From Chenopodium formosanum (taxonomy: Eukaryota > Streptophyta > Magnoliopsida > Caryophyllales > Amaranthaceae): a stretch of 64,000 nt of DNA. The stretch lies in assembly GCA_024500155.1 (NCBI GenBank), contig CM044862.1, positions 27,989,501-28,053,500 of the forward strand, written 5' to 3'. The translations under genes were made by a program, and so were the position numbers. Below the pieces are notes generated by a model, which ran no database searches, was not told the origin of the DNA, and was given only the letters and a program-made list of their open reading frames with translations. Below are positions 9,931 to 21,962 of the stretch, in pieces (the first letter of the stretch is position 1; each line of letters opens with the position of its first letter).

Positions 9931-12019
9931 ATCACTCACTTTGCATTTATGTTTCTCAGGCACGGTACCGAGCACTCGATATGAGGTGTAATCTGAGACA
10001 TGTTCATATCAAAGACATTGAAACATTTGCCCTTTTGTAGACTTTTATTTATTTTTATTATTTTTTTTTTTGTTATTTTAATATTTTGAATAACTCAAGC
10101 TTTTGTTCTTTGAAAATTGCATAAGTTACACACCATCCCATCCCAAGGTTAGGTAGATGTAGGTTGAAAACTGAAAGGTCTATCGTTAGACGAGGCTCAA
10201 AGCGGTTTATGAATAAAGGATTGTATATTTGAAGGGTGAAAATGATATGTTGTGGCTAAAAGGGGTGCCTCAAATCATTGGTTTACCTTGTGCTTAGTTT
10301 GATATGGTTTTTTTTATTATTTTTTTTTTTGCAATACAATGATCATATGTAAGGAAATAAATGCTCATTTTATTTAATAAGTGAATGGTAAAAATCAAAC
10401 TCTAAGAAATAAATTCAAGGAAGATGATGGGTGCCTATGCTAGAATTATTCGGGAAAGGGTTTGAAAAAAAAAAAAAGAAGAAAGCATGAAATCTTGGTG
10501 AGAAGCTTGCCTTGTGCATTTGTTTCATCATTACCCTTTTTTTTTTTTTTTTTTTTTTTTTGTCAATCACATGACTCAAACTCGATTCAACATGCAATGA
10601 ATGGAAGAAGGTAGGAAGAATGAAGGTTGTGATATGAAGAAAGCATGTAGGGAATGAAAAGATGATGTAAATGAAGAAATTTGAAAAAATTAGGAATATA
10701 ATGTACCCCCAACTCAAATGACGGAAAAAAACCGACTCATGCGTGAACCTAAGACATGGTCATGGTAACATATATAAAGTGTGTGCTAAGACTAGTGAGT
10801 TTAGGTGACATGTTAAGACTCTTGTCATGACCATGTGGCTAGACTAGGTGACTAGACTTAAGCAAAGACTAAGTAAAGACTTCACGTATATGCATTAAAC
10901 TGGATAGGCTGTGGTATTTTAGTCATAACTTTTGATCTGTGACACTGATTTTGATGAAACCAACGCCAAATGGGGCTACAGATCCATAGGTTGTACGACT
11001 CGTAGTGCTTCCTAGAACTCCGACTACGGGAATAAAAATCCGGGTCGACTTAAAAGGACTATGACTCGATTTTAGACATATTTATTGTCTCAAATTAATT
11101 AATTAATTAAACAAAGTCCTTTAGTCATTAATTAGTTTATTAAGTCTTAACACAAGTCCAAGAAACGGTTAAGAAAAAAAACACAGAGTATGCACAACAA
11201 ATAATGCACAATTAGTTAAGTAGGCACAATATGATGCAATGAGTTTGGAACCTAACCGTGGCTCTAGTTCTCTAAATTTCGGGATATGGGTTAATCAAAA
11301 GAGGTTCCATGGTTAATTTTCCGGATGCACCGCGCGGAAGCCTAACCGTGAAGGGTTGGCGCGAGTGGATGGGACACCTCAAATTTAAACAAAAACTCGC
11401 TTCCATGGTTTGGTGAATTCAACATTCTCGGATGTACCCTTTGTTGCATAGAGCGTTCAATCAGGTAGAAGGAGCATGAATTCCCAGAGGGTTATGTGCA
11501 TATGTTGAACACATATGGGTTTCAGAATAGTGAGAAAAACTCAATCAGGAAGTAGGATTGAGCAAACAGTGATAAAAACTGGTCAAAATTAGAACGCATA
11601 TTTCAGGCTCGGTATTTGAAGACATTAACGCCAGCAAATAGAGTCCTGCGCCAGCTTTTGGCTTTAGCGTCTGGCGAAAGAAGTTGTCGCTTGGCGCTAA
11701 CATCAAAATGGTGGCACTAATCTTTGTTCGTTGACGCTAGTTCCTACATGCCTCAGCAACTTTCTGTGCTCGATAAAATTTTCCAATTTCGCGCAGCATT
11801 ATTTCGATCCTAGTTGTGAAAGATGTTCCTCAAATTTCCTACGTGTAAAAATCCTATGTTTTAACTCATTACGGATGGTCTTTCCAATGAGATATATTTT
11901 ATGCATATGACAATAATGTTAATCAAAATTACGCACATGAAATACTTAGAACTTTTCGAGTCTCATCCACTCATTCTAAATCATTGCCGAATAAATTTCA
12001 GGAATTAAAATAGAAACCC
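9931..12019 (-). other. Non-coding interval, probably Tat/Ogre untranslated sequence
   Basis: No convincing reading frame. The right part (about 10730-12019) abuts the PBS at 12020-12042, so on the minus strand it reads as the leader of the element whose 5' LTR is 12043-13909. It includes a second patch of GCGCC-type motifs at 11630-11745. The left part (9931-10730) is AT-rich with T homopolymers at 10519-10560 and 10309-10332, and may belong to the neighbouring left LTR piece. I could not place the boundary between them. Confidence 0.5.
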
Positions 12020-12042
12020 TCCCCAGTGGAGTCGCCAAACAC
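12020..12042 (-). promoter_or_regulatory. Primer-binding site of Tat/Ogre-type element
   Basis: The minus strand reads TTTGGCGACTCCACTGGGG immediately after the LTR end. TGGCGACTCC-(A/G)-CTGGGG is the primer-binding type seen in Tat/Ogre elements (from memory, tRNA-Arg). Its position shows that 12043-13909 is a 5' LTR on the minus strand. Confidence 0.65.
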
Positions 12043-13909
12043 AGTAGGGAATATTTCAAGCATTACCCCAATCTCAAACCCCACTGTGATCATACACTAA
12101 AGTACGGTGGCGTCCAAAGGAAAAGAAGATAGAGCAAAAGAGTCGCCAACAAGTTTTAGGAACTTGTAAACCGTTCAAAGGGTGAAGGTTACACCCCTTA
12201 ACGATCTAGGAGATCGTCAACTCCAATAGGTCTTGAACCATGACTAGTAGTTCGGGGATGAAGGTACAAATCCAACCTAAAAGAGATTGAACCTGCCCTA
12301 ATAATAGGCCTCTACTTTATTCTGATCGTATTCATGTGCGCTTTGTGACTAACATGCAATCAATAGGTTTATCCTAAACTTGTTTATCTATGTTATTTGA
12401 ATATTAATGCACAAATAAATCTTTTACTGGCGATCACTTGAATTATAATCAAATTAACCCTAAACGAGATTATTAATTATCTTATTTAGCGTGATTACAA
12501 GTAAAAATTCCCTTCAAACATGCATAAAAGGCGTGATCAAGCAATAAAAATAAATATCATCAAGCAACATAATAATGATATTCATCATGTTAAAGCATAA
12601 TAATAATAAGACCCTAGGCATGATACTAACAAGATTAATAACAAACCCCAGCATATTAGTAAACATCAAAGATCAAATATTTAGCCCTAACATGATACTA
12701 ATAATCATAAATATTAGGAAGAACATAAAAGGCATCATACTTTTAATCATACTTTATATTAAAATTACCCTAGATATGATACTAGGAAGATCAAAACGCC
12801 CTAACATAACATTAGGAATCATAATAATAAGCTAAGCATGATTTCTACATAATAACATCAATAAAAACCATTAAAGTACTTACTTGGATGCCTCGTACCT
12901 CTTTCTAATAACAAAATACACGCGTTAGTAACTTCAAGGAAAATAATAAAACAAATAATTAAATTAAATAATTAAAATAGAGATTTGGGACCAAACCCTC
13001 ATAAATTAAAACCTTCCACGTCTAGGGAGACTGCAACTTCGAATATGGCTAGGTGTATCTAGGTCTTGCGAGTGCGGAATTTTGTATTTTGAGATAAGGC
13101 TAGTTTAGAAAAGAGAGAGAGAGAGAATCAAGAATTTCTTTATGGGAGTTTATGAAAAGAGAGAATTGGTGAATGAAAATGGAGTTTTTAGAAGGCTATT
13201 TATAGAGAAAATCAGCCAAAAAGATTAAAAAATTGAAACCGAGTTCTGATGCACAAAAAGAGGTTAGCGCAAGGCGCTGATCTTAGCCCCAGGCGCCAAG
13301 CTTAGCGTCAAGCGCTAATGCTGGCATTTGGTGCTAACTTTATTATTGACTCGTTTACTTAAAATCAGATAGAAGTTGACCGTATAGGAGGATAATATCT
13401 TATTTTCCTCAAAAACATTCATTATTCTTATTAAAACTCTAAAAAGTCAACAAAAGTCAATTTTATCAATGCTAATTGAATTAGGAATGAAAAGAACCTT
13501 CTAGAAGAATCAAGAAGAATAAAACCAGTCCTAATGCATAGGAATGATAAATCGATATTAGGCCCTCCTCTAGATCATTGGGCCGCATATAAGGCTCATA
13601 CTAGGCCAACTTTAGTGTTTTGGCCATAACTTCCTCAATATTCATCGGAATTGGGCTTATAATATATCGTTAGAAAGCTCTTTTCAATCCCTATCCAACT
13701 ACACTACTATTGGACCCATATCATGGACCAACCAAACTGGATTGGCTGTTTTCTTAAAATAGATTTTCAAAAACAGAGAGAAGTGAAAAAAAATTAAAAC
13801 TATCCGTAACACTAAACTTTCCACACTTTCACTTCATTCAATTACGGTTCGACGTGAAAGGTACTCATCACTGGGTTTGGTTTTGGGGAGACACAATAGG
13901 GTGTCTACA
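12043..13909 (-). repeat. 5' LTR of Tat/Ogre-type element, minus orientation
   Basis: On the minus strand it starts TGTAGACACCCTATTG at 13909, the typical Tat/Ogre LTR beginning, and ends ...ATATTCCCTACT at 12043, where the terminal CA has mutated. It is about 1.87 kb long. A TATA box (13196-13207) and an upstream cluster of GGCGC/GCGCC motifs (13262-13332) mark the U3-R junction. The same arrangement is seen in the inverted copy 8571-9930. The coding region that should follow on the left is absent. Confidence 0.75.
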
Positions 13910-13957
13910 GCGTCCTGTACTCCAGTTTAAGTTATGACTAAATATAAAACCCCATAA

Positions 13958-14933
13958 CTCCCCCCATATGTTAATACTCAAGGTATATACGTTCCAAGAG
14001 TTTTGGTGCGTAATTTGTTTCACTTTATGTTATTTACATATTATTAAACTTAGTGATGACTCTCAAACAATAATCATTCAAATAACAATAATTATTCAAA
14101 CATACCAATTTAATTCTTAAATAATTAGTGACCACATAATATTTAATGTTCAACCCTTTTTAAATCTACCTCGGTTCCAATGACACCTTAAACGTATAAA
14201 GCGCCACAATCCTATCTCTCGATGTTAAAAACACCTTAAGTGCACTACGACACCAAAAATATAATTTATTAATCGTGTATATAGACACTTATATAGCTCA
14301 TTTCCCGTGCTTAAACCATCAATAAAAATAATATGAACCATAATAAAATTCCCTTTTAATATTCCAAGCCAATTTAAACATTTAGTTTAAATAAACATGC
14401 TCTCTAACATGCCATTAATAAAAGTTTGGTTCATAAACAATATTCCAAACTATATTTTTCCAAATTTAATCCATCACAAATAAATCATGCTTCATAATTC
14501 AATCACCAACAACAACCAAATCATAATTTCCATTCCAAATCTAGCATGATACTACTTGTAATCAATTAAACACGTTTAGCATGCTACTACATCAATAAAA
14601 TTATGCTAAGTACGCAAATGTACCTTGTATATGATCTTTAAATCGCCACGACTAATATAAATCACTCACTTCGAGGTCTCCTACACTTTAAAATCATAGA
14701 AGAGTATTAAGATCTTCTCTACACAAATATCCAACAATATATACTATTGTAAAACCCCTTATAGTTAAATAAAAATAAGTGAAATTATAATTAAAACATC
14801 ACACTTTAATCCCAATTAATGGGTAATTGAAATTCCTTAAAGAAACTTTATTTTTAATGCACTACCAAAAAATCCAGCATTATATTTTAATGAAAACTTG
14901 TTGTAACTAGGCATTAAAATACTTAAATCAAAG
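13958..14933 (-). repeat. Chromovirus 3' LTR, left half
   Basis: Aligns with 55285-56265 of the intact chromovirus LTR (54513-56958), for example at CATAACTCCCCCCATATG and 'gatgactctcaaac'. At 14933 it is interrupted by a Tat element with target duplication CAAAG and resumes at 43914. The outer 770 bp or so of the LTR are missing on the left. 13910-13957 between this and the Tat/Ogre LTR is unassigned. Confidence 0.8.
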
Positions 14934-15438
14934 TGTTTAAGGTAAAAAATACCCCAAGTACGTTGTCCAATCCCATGATGACACGTGTCATCATAGGAAG
15001 ATGACATACACTAAGAATAAGAGAGCACCTGAAATCAAATATGTCATGAAGGTCTCCTTACACCAGGGGGCCTCAAAGCACTAGAATGCCGTAAAAACGG
15101 GGCCCTCAGAGGACACATGTCTTTCGCTGATTGCGAAGCCAATCAATGATCCTAAATTCTAGGTCACTTACCCTAAAGGGCACAAATCCCCAACCCTATA
15201 AATACCCTAATCATTGATAATGGGAGGGACGGATTGTGACATAACATTTGGTATAGCATTAAAAGCTCCAGCTTCTCTCTACTTTATCTTTCTACATTTA
15301 TTCCGTTTCGTGTCACTAACTTGATTGTCGGAGGCAAATCTTCAATCACCAAAGATTCATGCTTTTGCAGGTGTTCGAGTCCCATTGCTAGTCAAAGCGT
15401 GACCGATATCCCAAGGGATTCCCAAAAACCCCAAAACA
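14934..15438 (+). repeat. 5' LTR of Tat element
   Basis: 505 bp, from TGTTTAAGGTAAAAAATACC to ...AACCCCAAAACA. A TATA-like CTATAAATAC lies at 15196-15205. The last 320 bp or so align with 43600-43913. A PBS follows directly. Confidence 0.8.
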
Positions 15439-15460
15439 TTTTGCGTCGTCTATTGGGATA
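15439..15460 (+). promoter_or_regulatory. Primer-binding site of Tat element
   Basis: TTTTGCGTCGTCTATTGGGA follows the LTR end. It is a slightly mutated form of the TTTGGCGCCGTCTGTGGGAA-type site common in Tat/Athila elements. Confidence 0.6.
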
Positions 15461-15469
15461 CTCGTTCGT

Positions 15470-18400
15470 TATGGCAAAGGATGGTCATACACTAGGTGTC
15501 GGCCCTCACCCCGGCGAGGATGGCTATGTTTAGAATATAGTCACAACAATTCATTCTAGCGACCCTCTATCCGCTTCATTCCATGAGGCAGAGGATCGTC
15601 CACTTACTGCTGGTTCGCTCTTTCTCGCTTTGAACAAGCTCTGAAAGGAGATGGAGGGTAAGCGACCTTCTTCTTCTAGGCAGCAACCTAGGAGAGAAGG
15701 GGAGGGCCAATAAAAGAAAGCCTTGAGCAAAGCGACCAATGCTTAAGATGTTGGGAATAATCCATACCCCCGGCATGAGTGTGCGTCGAGGGTTCCAAGG
15801 GCAGATATGGCTCGACCCCTTAAAAAAACGCAGTCAGCTGGGGGGGCAGGCAAGACGGCCTTAGAAAGAGATTACTTTGTCGTTTCGGCATTGGAAGGAT
15901 GCTAGGGATTACATTCGGCACAAGCACTGTAAACGTATAGCTTATTCGAACATGACCTCTACATCGTCAATGCCGGATGATTTCTCAAATCATATCTCCT
16001 CCAAGCGTACCAGCACGGCAAGGACAAGCGGGAGTCAATCTCGTCGGACTCAAACTTCAGTTACAATTTCTCTAGTGCAACCGTTTCAATATCAGGCTCC
16101 CTAGAATTGTAATACCTTTCAGCCGATTAACCCTGCCGTCTTTGGACAGTATGGGTAGTATGGTCAGCCATTTGACCAGGCTGCTTACGTAGGCGGACCA
16201 GTTGCTTAGTCGTAGCCCATTGAATGGAAGATGTGCTTGTTAAACCTGGGAGACAAGTCGACTCCGTTTTCTCAAGAGATGCTTAACACTCCTCAGCCTG
16301 CAAAGGTGAAAAGTGTACTTGTGGGTGCCTACGACGGTACGGGCAACCTGGAAGAGCACGTCACTTCGTATTGGACTCTTATGTTTTGCAATGTGTGGAT
16401 GATGCCACCTGGTTTATAAATCACATTTATATAGGATTTATAGGCACATTTATGCTAAGTTTTTAAGTCTTTTGTTGCTTTTTAGGACGCAAATGCATAA
16501 GTTGTTTGTTTTGTGCTCTATTACGCTCTGTTTGTGTTTTTCTTTAAGTTTTAGGTGGTTTTATAGTCATTTGGACGCTTTCGAAGTGTTTGGAGTTGAT
16601 TCGAATGATATTTAGATGAAAGTCAATGAATCGAGTTTATTAATCGAAGATACCATGTTCGTGAATGTTGATTTTGAGATTTATATGCATGAGGAATAAA
16701 TATAGCATCCACAAGGGTCGTCATTCACTTTTCAAAAACGAATTTGAGCTAGAAACGAAGAAAAACGATATTTTACAAAGTGGCAAAACTAACATTTTTC
16801 CAATCTTTTGATCATATCTTGAGTTTTACATATCTAATTGAAGTTATTCAAATTGATTTGAAACCTAGACTTGAAGATCTTTCCAATGGTAGGTTACACG
16901 CCTCAAGACTATTTCTAGGACAGAAGTTACGGGCTTTGAAATCCAAGCAATGAAGTCAGCCACCTGCAGGATGTTGCTGCGCCCCTATCCCGCGACTACT
17001 CGACACCAACCGCTGTTACTGCCAGGGTGTTGCCACTAGTCTGCGCCCGCAGGTCTTGTCGAGCAGCCTTGTAGCCTCGAGTAGCTTTTTCATTCCACAT
17101 TGTCACAAGTCTTCGGGCCACGTCATCTTCTATCATCCAATAATAATTCAACTTATGTAATCTTTATTTTCTTATTTCTTTTTTCTTGATTAATCATTAG
17201 ATAAGAATTTTAGGATGTTTATAAAAACTTCAAGGGATTATTATTTTTTGAAGAGGCCATTTATACGGTTGTTTTCTTAGCCCTAGTTTTCTTATGGGCA
17301 ACTCCATGGATTGTTCTTGAGTTTAATATTTTTATTTATTAAGGTATTTTATTCTCTCTTTTAATTATTATTTCTTTATTATTTAGTTTTATTTATTTAT
17401 TTCATACTTGAGTAGTTTTTTTCTTTTTTTTGGGAATCTATGTTTACACTATGAATCTTGTTTGATATTATTTATGATTTGATTATTGATATCTCTAATT
17501 CATAGTGTTTTTCTTATTAATCTTGCAACTTGATCAATTGTTTGATTTATTTATGTTGATAAGAGTTTGAATTGAAAGATCTTAGTTTTAGAGGCTTACC
17601 TACAATTAACAATCCTGATTATGTTAGCGACCGAACGACTTATATCTAATTGAGAGCGTTAAGACCCGACTGTAGGCTTAGAAATTGCTCTAGATCATTG
17701 ATTGACTGAATTGTTATTGATGTTTGATAGATTTAGAATTATAAGCATGGTGAACCATAACCCTAGGTCTTTTTATTAATTATTTTCCCCTCTTTTAATT
17801 TAGACTACTTTTGTGTCTCACTTTAGTGACATAATTTAGTTTCTCCATACCTTAAAAGCTAGATTGAATAGCCATCTCTCTGTGGAATAGACCCTACTTA
17901 ACCTACTACATTATTAGTTGGTTTTGTTAGGAAATTATTTTTGATTGATGTACGACAACCTATCATTGGTGCAGGTGCTTCCCGGCCACCCTCAAGGGTG
18001 TGGCACAGGGCTGGTTCAACAATATGCCGGCCGGATGCATCAACTTCTTTACTATTTTAGGCATGGTTCATTGGAAATTTTCCGTACAACATCTCGTCAA
18101 GGAAGACTAGTCTTAATTTGGCCACGATTGTTTAGGCTAAGAATGAAGGTTTTCCATCATACATCCAGAGATTTAATCAAGAAAAAGCCCAAATTCATAA
18201 TCTGCGGGATAAAATGGCCTATTCAAAATTAAGGCATAATGGTTTCACAGTTAACTTGGTCCGCAAAAAGGTTCGAACATACGCAGGTGTTCTGTGCAAA
18301 GCCGAAGCCTATATTGAGGCCGCAGACTTTTGTCACTCACTAAAGATGAAGTACCGTCCAAGGGGGGTGAGAAGAAACAATCTTCTCAGCAAGACTCGGC

Positions 18401-18900
18401 TGGGTAAAAGGAAAGAGGGAAAGAACAAAATAAAGGAAGTCTGGGTATCTGATGACCTAGAAACAAAGTCAAAGAAGCCGAAGATGTGCAAACCGCAGTA
18501 TGAGTTTAACAAGGATTCTTATTCAATTTTGATGGAGATCTAAGATAAGTTTGAGTTCGAGAAGCCCACGCCGATGAGAGGCTCGCTCCATTATAGAAAC
18601 GAAAACAAGTATTTCCCTTATCACAAGGATGTGGGGAATTATACAAACGAGTGCAACAATTTGAAGAGGTTGCTAGATAAGCTAGCCGAGAAGGGCATGC
18701 TCAATTCGTACATGATGAATTCTAAGTTCACATACACTCGGACAGACAATAAGTCTGAGAAGAAAAAGAAAAATGAGAAGGAAAAATATGGGAATAGCAT
18801 AGACTCTTGTTTTGTGGCTGTCATATCAGGCGGCTTTGCCGCAGGCAGCCCAACCATCATAGAAAAAATCAGGATGCACGAAATTTGGGAAAAGAAGTAA
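15470..18900 (+). pseudogene. Tat gag, split by an insert
   Basis: The N-terminal part (15470-16413) is low-complexity and stop-ridden. It reaches a recognisable retrotransposon gag core at 16231-16413 (KSVLVGAYDGTGNLEEHVTSY). The core resumes after the 1.55-kb insert at 17967 with FPATLKGVAQGWFNNMPAG and continues to a degenerate zinc-knuckle region at 18574-18700, YFPYHKDVGNYTNECNNLKR. There the first cysteine of the usual C-x2-H-x3-4-G-H-x4-C pattern is replaced by tyrosine. Gag forms the particle and binds element RNA. At least two frameshifts and several stops rule out function. Confidence 0.78.
16414..17966. mobile_element. Unclassified 1.55-kb insert in Tat gag
   Basis: Removing 16414-17966 restores a continuous gag reading (…DDATW… to …FPATLKG). 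TGGT stands at both sides (16410-16413 and 17967-17970) as a candidate 4-bp target duplication, or a 5-bp one with one mismatch (CTGGT/TTGGT). No ORF, LTR pair or obvious terminal inverted repeat is visible. The right end, read on the minus strand, is TGATAGGTTGTCGTACATC, and it contains 'tctctgtggaatagaccctac', a motif I associate with abundant plant repeats. It could be a solo LTR or a non-autonomous element. Confidence 0.55.
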
Positions 18901-19334
18901 TGCTAACAGAAGGGGATAAGGCTGAGCCTTTCCCAGAGGTAATAGTGAGTGAGGTCGACCGGGGACTAGTCAAGGCCTTGCACAATGATCCAATGGTATT
19001 TATTCTAAAGATAGCCAATCTTAAAGTTAAGAGAATACTGATTGATACGGGCAGCTCATCCGACATTATTAGTCTCGCCTGTCTGAAAAATTTAAGGTTC
19101 CGGAATGATGCTTTGACGGACGTCTCTCACCCGTTGGTTGGGTTTGGAGGGATAGTTATCCACCCGGCCGGCCAAATTGACCTGTCAGTCTGGCTAGGGC
19201 AAAAAGGGGCAGGAAAGGACATGGTTGTCCGCTTCCTAATGGTCAAAGAGCTAAAAAGCTGCAACATCATACTCGGCCACCTTACACTAACTGCAGGTAA
19301 GGCAGTCATTGTGTTGCACAATATGTCGATGTAG
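18900..19334 (+). pseudogene. Tat aspartic protease
   Basis: The translation contains KRILIDTGSSSDIISLACL with the D-T-G active site, then HPLVGFGGIVIHPAGQIDL, then SCNIILGHLTL, the order seen in Tat proteases (a retropepsin-type fold with an ILGRPxL-like motif). The frame is open from about 18807 to 19334 but ends in a stop before RT, and 19335-19785 is full of stops. Confidence 0.75.
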
Positions 19335-19785
19335 TTTGAAAGATTGGATGGGAAGATTGGCTCGATCCAAGGAAGTCAGAAAATGGCAAAAGAATATAAT
19401 CAATTAGCTATGAAGCCGACTATTCATGGTCGAGTAAAGTCGTCTGAATCAAACTTAGATGAAGGGTAACTGCAAGCATATTAGGTCGGGTAAAAGAGAA
19501 AGGCGACCATGAAAGAGTAAGCATATGAGTTAATGACCTTCTGTCGACAAGAAGAGTTAAGGCCCCAGCGGGCCAACAATCACCAAAATATAGTGCTGGA
19601 TCCTGACCAACCTAATCGGACAGTCAAGGTAGGCACTATAGCCGTAGGACTGCTTTAAGATTACCTAGTCAAGCTGCTAAAAGCCGGTTATTAGCCCAGA
19701 CCATGCTGTTCATAAGTTATTTGTTAATCCACTTGTTAAGCCCGTTCGTCAAAAGAAAAAAAATCACGGGGAAGAAAGGAATCTG

Positions 19786-20074
19786 GTGGCTGCAGATAAA
19801 TTACAAAAGTTGTTGGACGCTGGTTTCATTCGGCAATGTTACTACCCAAATTGGGTAGCCAATATAGTTCTTGTTAAGAAGCCGAATGGAACATGGAGAA
19901 TGTGCGTTAATTATACTAATCTCAACAAGGCATGTTCGAAGGATAGCTTTCCTTTGCCAAAAATTGACCGACTGATCGACTATATGGCCAGACATGCCCT
20001 TATGAAATTTATGGACGCATACTCTTATTTCCACCAGGTCCCATTGTTGAAGGAAGACCAAGAAAAAACTGCTT
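19786..20074 (+). pseudogene. Tat reverse transcriptase, N-terminal part
   Basis: Contains LDAGFIRQCYYPNWVANIVL, VKKPNGTWRMCVNYTNLNKA, CSKDSFPLPKIDRLID and KFMDAYSYFHQV, the first half of the Ty3/gypsy RT palm with its first catalytic aspartate (MDAYS). The frame runs into a MULE-type MITE at 20075. RT resumes at 28970. Confidence 0.85.
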
Positions 20075-20275
20075 GGGTTTTTCTAAGCTATACCCTTAAG
20101 GTAGTTGAGTTTCTAAGTTGTACCCAGGCTTTTTCAAGTTTCTAAGCCATTCCCTTTAACTCCCTATCAATTTTAAAATGTACCCTTATTAGTTATTTAA
20201 AAGTTAATTGAGTGTGTGATTTTGTGGTTTTAGTTTTTGTTATTAGGGTTGTTGTGGTTAAGATTTCTTTCTTGT
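20075..20275. mobile_element. MULE-type MITE, left part
   Basis: Begins GGGTTTTTCTAAGCTATACC. The inverse of this with two changes closes the element at 28969. AAACTGCTT, a 9-bp target duplication typical of Mutator-like elements, stands at 20066-20074 and 28970-28978. The element was split by the SIRE copia at 20276-28780. Without it the MITE is about 380 bp and has no coding capacity. Confidence 0.85.
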
Positions 20276-21456
20276 TGTTGACTCGAATGAACAATACAAG
20301 AGGGGGGGGTGAATTGTATTGAGAAGGAACTGGGGTAATTTTTGCGAAATTCTTAAAGAAACTCAAACAAAAACTTTAAAGTGCAAGAGAGATTTTACGT
20401 GGAAAACTTCTTGGCCCTAATCAAGAAGAAAAACCACGACCACAAGGGATTTTGAACTCAATTCTTAATAATAATAGGGCAAACAATCTATTACAAATTA
20501 GGACTCCAAACTCAAGTTCCTCTACGAACTTAAGTTCCCCCTCAACTGATCCCTCAATCAGTTGAGCTCTCAAATCTCTCTCTTTCTCTTTGCTTCACTC
20601 AAAGCAATCTACACACTCTAGAGTTTACCCAAACTCCTCCCAATACAACTCGAATTAAAACTCTAAGATGCTAAGTACAAAGACACTCAAGGACTTAAGT
20701 GGATTTTGACTCTTTTCGAAAAGCTTAGAAGATTGTAATGCTCAAGTATATTCTTTAAAATAGAAAACTAATTCTATTTATACTAGAGGAAATCAGTTGA
20801 AAAGCTCCCACGTCTGCCTTGACATCCACTTCACCACAACTCCCATGAAACTAGGAAATGCGGTTCATGGAGGCTTGGGCAACAAGCTGAAGTATTCTTG
20901 GGGAAGTGGTTTACTGCTTCCTTAAATTTCTCAACCTCCTTGACCAAATAAAAAAAATCCGTTTAAAAAGAGTTTTCAAAGGAGATTTTACCAAGTCATA
21001 TTTTCCAAAATATTAGGATAATTAAAACAGAAAATCTTTAACAAAATAGAATAGTTTAAAAGATAATTTTCCAAAAAATAAAATAGAATCTTTTTAAACA
21101 AGGAAAATAAAATCTTTATAAACTGAAATTAAATCCACTTAAAATCCTATCAATAATCAAAGTACTTAACATATATACAAGAAGTCTACAATAAACAATA
21201 AAGTTACAATAGTCTTCTTGAAACTTAGTGAAGCTTCGACTCTGGAGCTTCAGTTCCTCACTCAAGGAACTTGGCTTCTGATTGTCTTTTATGCTCATCC
21301 AAAGCTCTTCCTTTGACCTTGTTCCATGCTCCACTCTGACTCTAGAATATCGTTGCATATAAAACCTGTCAACACATCAAAGCTAATAGACAAATGTTAA
21401 AGCCCTTATGGGTTTGCTTAGGTTCCTTGAGTCATCATCAAAACTTAAGATCAACA
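20276..21456 (-). repeat. 3' LTR of SIRE-type element
   Basis: 1181 bp, TGTTGACTCGAATG...AAGATCAACA in plus orientation. Nearly identical to 27601-28780. Both LTRs hold the same chance 80-codon minus-strand frame. Confidence 0.95.
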
Positions 21457-21474
21457 ATATTCCCCCTTTTATGA
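21457..21474 (-). promoter_or_regulatory. Polypurine tract of SIRE-type element
   Basis: The minus strand reads CATAAAAGGGGGAATAT directly before the LTR start TGTTGATC, a standard priming site for plus-strand DNA synthesis. Confidence 0.8.
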
Positions 21475-21962
21475 TGAATGACAAACCTAAGCAAACTCAT
21501 GAATAAAATTGAAAGACAATCAGAACAATCAGAAAAAAATCAGAAAAGGAAAAACTACTAAAAATTAATAAGGAACTGAATTATACCTTCTAGAGTTAGA
21601 TGGATGGAAAGCTTGTCAACAATTGAGTTTGTCTACAATTGAGTTTGTCTGCTTTTCCCCCTTTTGGCGTTCATCAAAATTAATGCACACAAATATATAT
21701 ATCTAAGCACAGCACCATGATAATGGTTTGTGTCCAAATCATAGAACAAAGCACATATAGGCAGAAATAGTATGCAAATAGTCATAAGGCAAGCATGCAA
21801 CATCCATATAAACAAACCGATGTTCCTCCAGAACATCCAAAAGCAAACAAAATACCCTGTTTAAGTGTTTACAGACCAAAAGAAGCAAAATAGGATAAAG
21901 TTCAATCCAGACCAAGTTCAAAGACAAAAAGTTTCATGGCTAAGACATAAGAGAAAACAGAA

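Noticed and set aside
10415..10717. 100-codon minus frame with a Phe/Lys-rich composition
   Set aside because: It is created by T and A homopolymers at 10465-10560 and has no family resemblance.
12575..12835. 86-codon plus frame rich in Ile/Asn
   Set aside because: It is on the reverse of the AT-rich body of a Tat/Ogre LTR.
21116..21358. 80-codon minus frame, repeated identically at 28440-28682
   Set aside because: It is inside the two SIRE LTRs. Identity follows from LTR duplication and is no evidence for a gene.
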